Assembly: GCA_030637205.1 (NCBI GenBank)
Contig: DAOVVL010000115.1
Span: 1-6,592, forward strand
DNA from: Thalassospiraceae bacterium
Lineage (GTDB): Bacteria; Pseudomonadota; Alphaproteobacteria; Rhodospirillales; Magnetovibrionaceae
Length of the DNA stretch: 6,592 nucleotides
Direction: 5' to 3'
Within the stretch, counting starts at the first letter, position 1; each line of letters opens with the position of its first letter. The notes under the pieces are model-generated. The model worked only from the letters and a program-made list of their open reading frames with translations. It ran no database searches and had not been told where the DNA came from. Positions 6,132 to 6,592 of the stretch are shown in pieces. A program made the position numbers and the translations under genes.

Positions 6132-6592
6132 ATGAGCGAAACCAAGGACAAGACCACTGGTGACGACGACAAGAAGCCGCTGCGCCTTTCGCGCCCCGGC
6201 AAGCTTGAACTGAAAAAGACCGTCGAAACCGGACAGGTCAAACAAAGCTTCTCGCATGGCCGCTCTAAGATGGTGACCGTTGAGGTGCGAAAGAAACGCA
6301 CCTACGCACCCGATTCCGGTGGCAAGATGGCAGCGGTTAGCGATCATCCAGATCCGTTTGCCGGCGGCGGCGCCCAGGCCGAAGTCGAAGCCATCGAAGC
6401 TCAGGACGATTCCAATCTCACCAAACAGGAGCGTGAAACCCGCGCCAAGGCGCTGGTTGATGCGCGCGAACGCGCCGAAGAAGAAGCCCAGCGGGCCGAA
6501 GAAGAAGCCGCGCGTCTGGCCGCCATGCCCGAGCCGGAACCCGAGCCAGAACCCGAGCCTGAGCCCGAACCCGAAGTTAAAGCCGAGGCCGA
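6132..6592 (+). CDS. infB: Translation initiation factor IF-2, N-terminal part (3' truncated)
   Basis: IF-2 is the GTPase that brings formyl-Met-tRNA to the 30S subunit and promotes subunit joining. Only the first 153 codons are in the window. The frame is open to the right edge, and the GTPase domains lie beyond it. The start MSETKDKTTGDDDKKPLRLS leads into the IF2-associated N-terminal motif LRLSRPGKLELKKT (17-30) and VKQSFSHGRSKMVTVEVRKK (36-55), which is the proteobacterial IF-2 hallmark. Then come a low-complexity Glu/Ala/Arg helix (about 99-130: RERAEEEAQRAEEEAARLA) and an uninterrupted run of eight Pro-Glu pairs (residues 133-148). The ATG at 6132 has AGGA (6124-6127) overlapping the TAG stop of the previous gene, so initiation is probably coupled to it. 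Confidence 0.97.
   Translation, partial: MSETKDKTTGDDDKKPLRLSRPGKLELKKTVETGQVKQSFSHGRSKMVTVEVRKKRTYAPDSGGKMAAVSDHPDPFAGGGAQAEVEAIEAQDDSNLTKQERETRAKALVDARERAEEEAQRAEEEAARLAAMPEPEPEPEPEPEPEPEVKAEA
6528..6575 (+). repeat. (Pro-Glu)8 codon repeat in infB
   Basis: Eight consecutive CCN-GAR codon pairs encode Pro-Glu repeated eight times. Third positions vary (CCC, CCG, CCA, CCT; GAG, GAA), so the peptide repeat is kept while the DNA repeat is imperfect. It is probably a stiff, extended acidic spacer in the variable N-terminal region of IF-2, which is known to be low-complexity and length-variable in proteobacteria. Confidence 0.85.

Overview
The window is a stretch of conserved housekeeping chromosome from an alphaproteobacterium. 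The gene order lnt - XRE regulator - metK - trmB - rimP - nusA - ylxR/L7Ae fusion - infB is typical of that class. A SAM-II type riboswitch, a motif known mainly from alphaproteobacteria, lies in front of metK. The moderately high GC coding sequence and the protein sequences (NusA with duplicated C-terminal repeats, YlxR fused to an L7Ae-like domain) fit Rhodospirillales-like bacteria, but I cannot name a genus. All genes are on the + strand. I see no mobile element, CRISPR array, rRNA or tRNA.

Layout: 1-295 is the C-terminal end of lnt (apolipoprotein N-acyltransferase). The 186-base gap after it holds two dyad structures and a good sigma70-type promoter (TTGACC-N17-TATAGA). That promoter drives a small XRE-family helix-turn-helix regulator (482-949), which ends in a short intrinsic terminator. 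The 238-base gap 950-1187 is the metK leader. It holds a well-formed SAM-II pseudoknot (about 1051-1099), a 15-codon open reading frame whose start lies just behind the riboswitch 3' strand (1110-1157), and a UUCG-capped hairpin inside that frame. Then come metK (1188-2375) and, 10 bases later, trmB (2386-3105).

The 216-base gap 3106-3321 holds a strong intrinsic terminator (3244-3273) directly before rimP. A segment upstream (3192-3198) can pair with the terminator's 5' arm and can itself be sequestered by 3178-3183, which is the arrangement of a transcription attenuator. After it run the tightly spaced rimP, nusA, ylxR-L7Ae and infB (the last cut by the window end), the classical transcription/translation operon.

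Functionally the window joins SAM synthesis (metK, under SAM control by riboswitch), a SAM-using tRNA methyltransferase (trmB), 30S maturation (rimP), transcription elongation/termination (nusA), an RNA-binding protein and translation initiation (infB). The proteins are ordinary. The most interesting parts are the two leader regions: the SAM-II riboswitch/short ORF/hairpin arrangement before metK, and the three-segment attenuator-like leader before rimP-nusA-infB.
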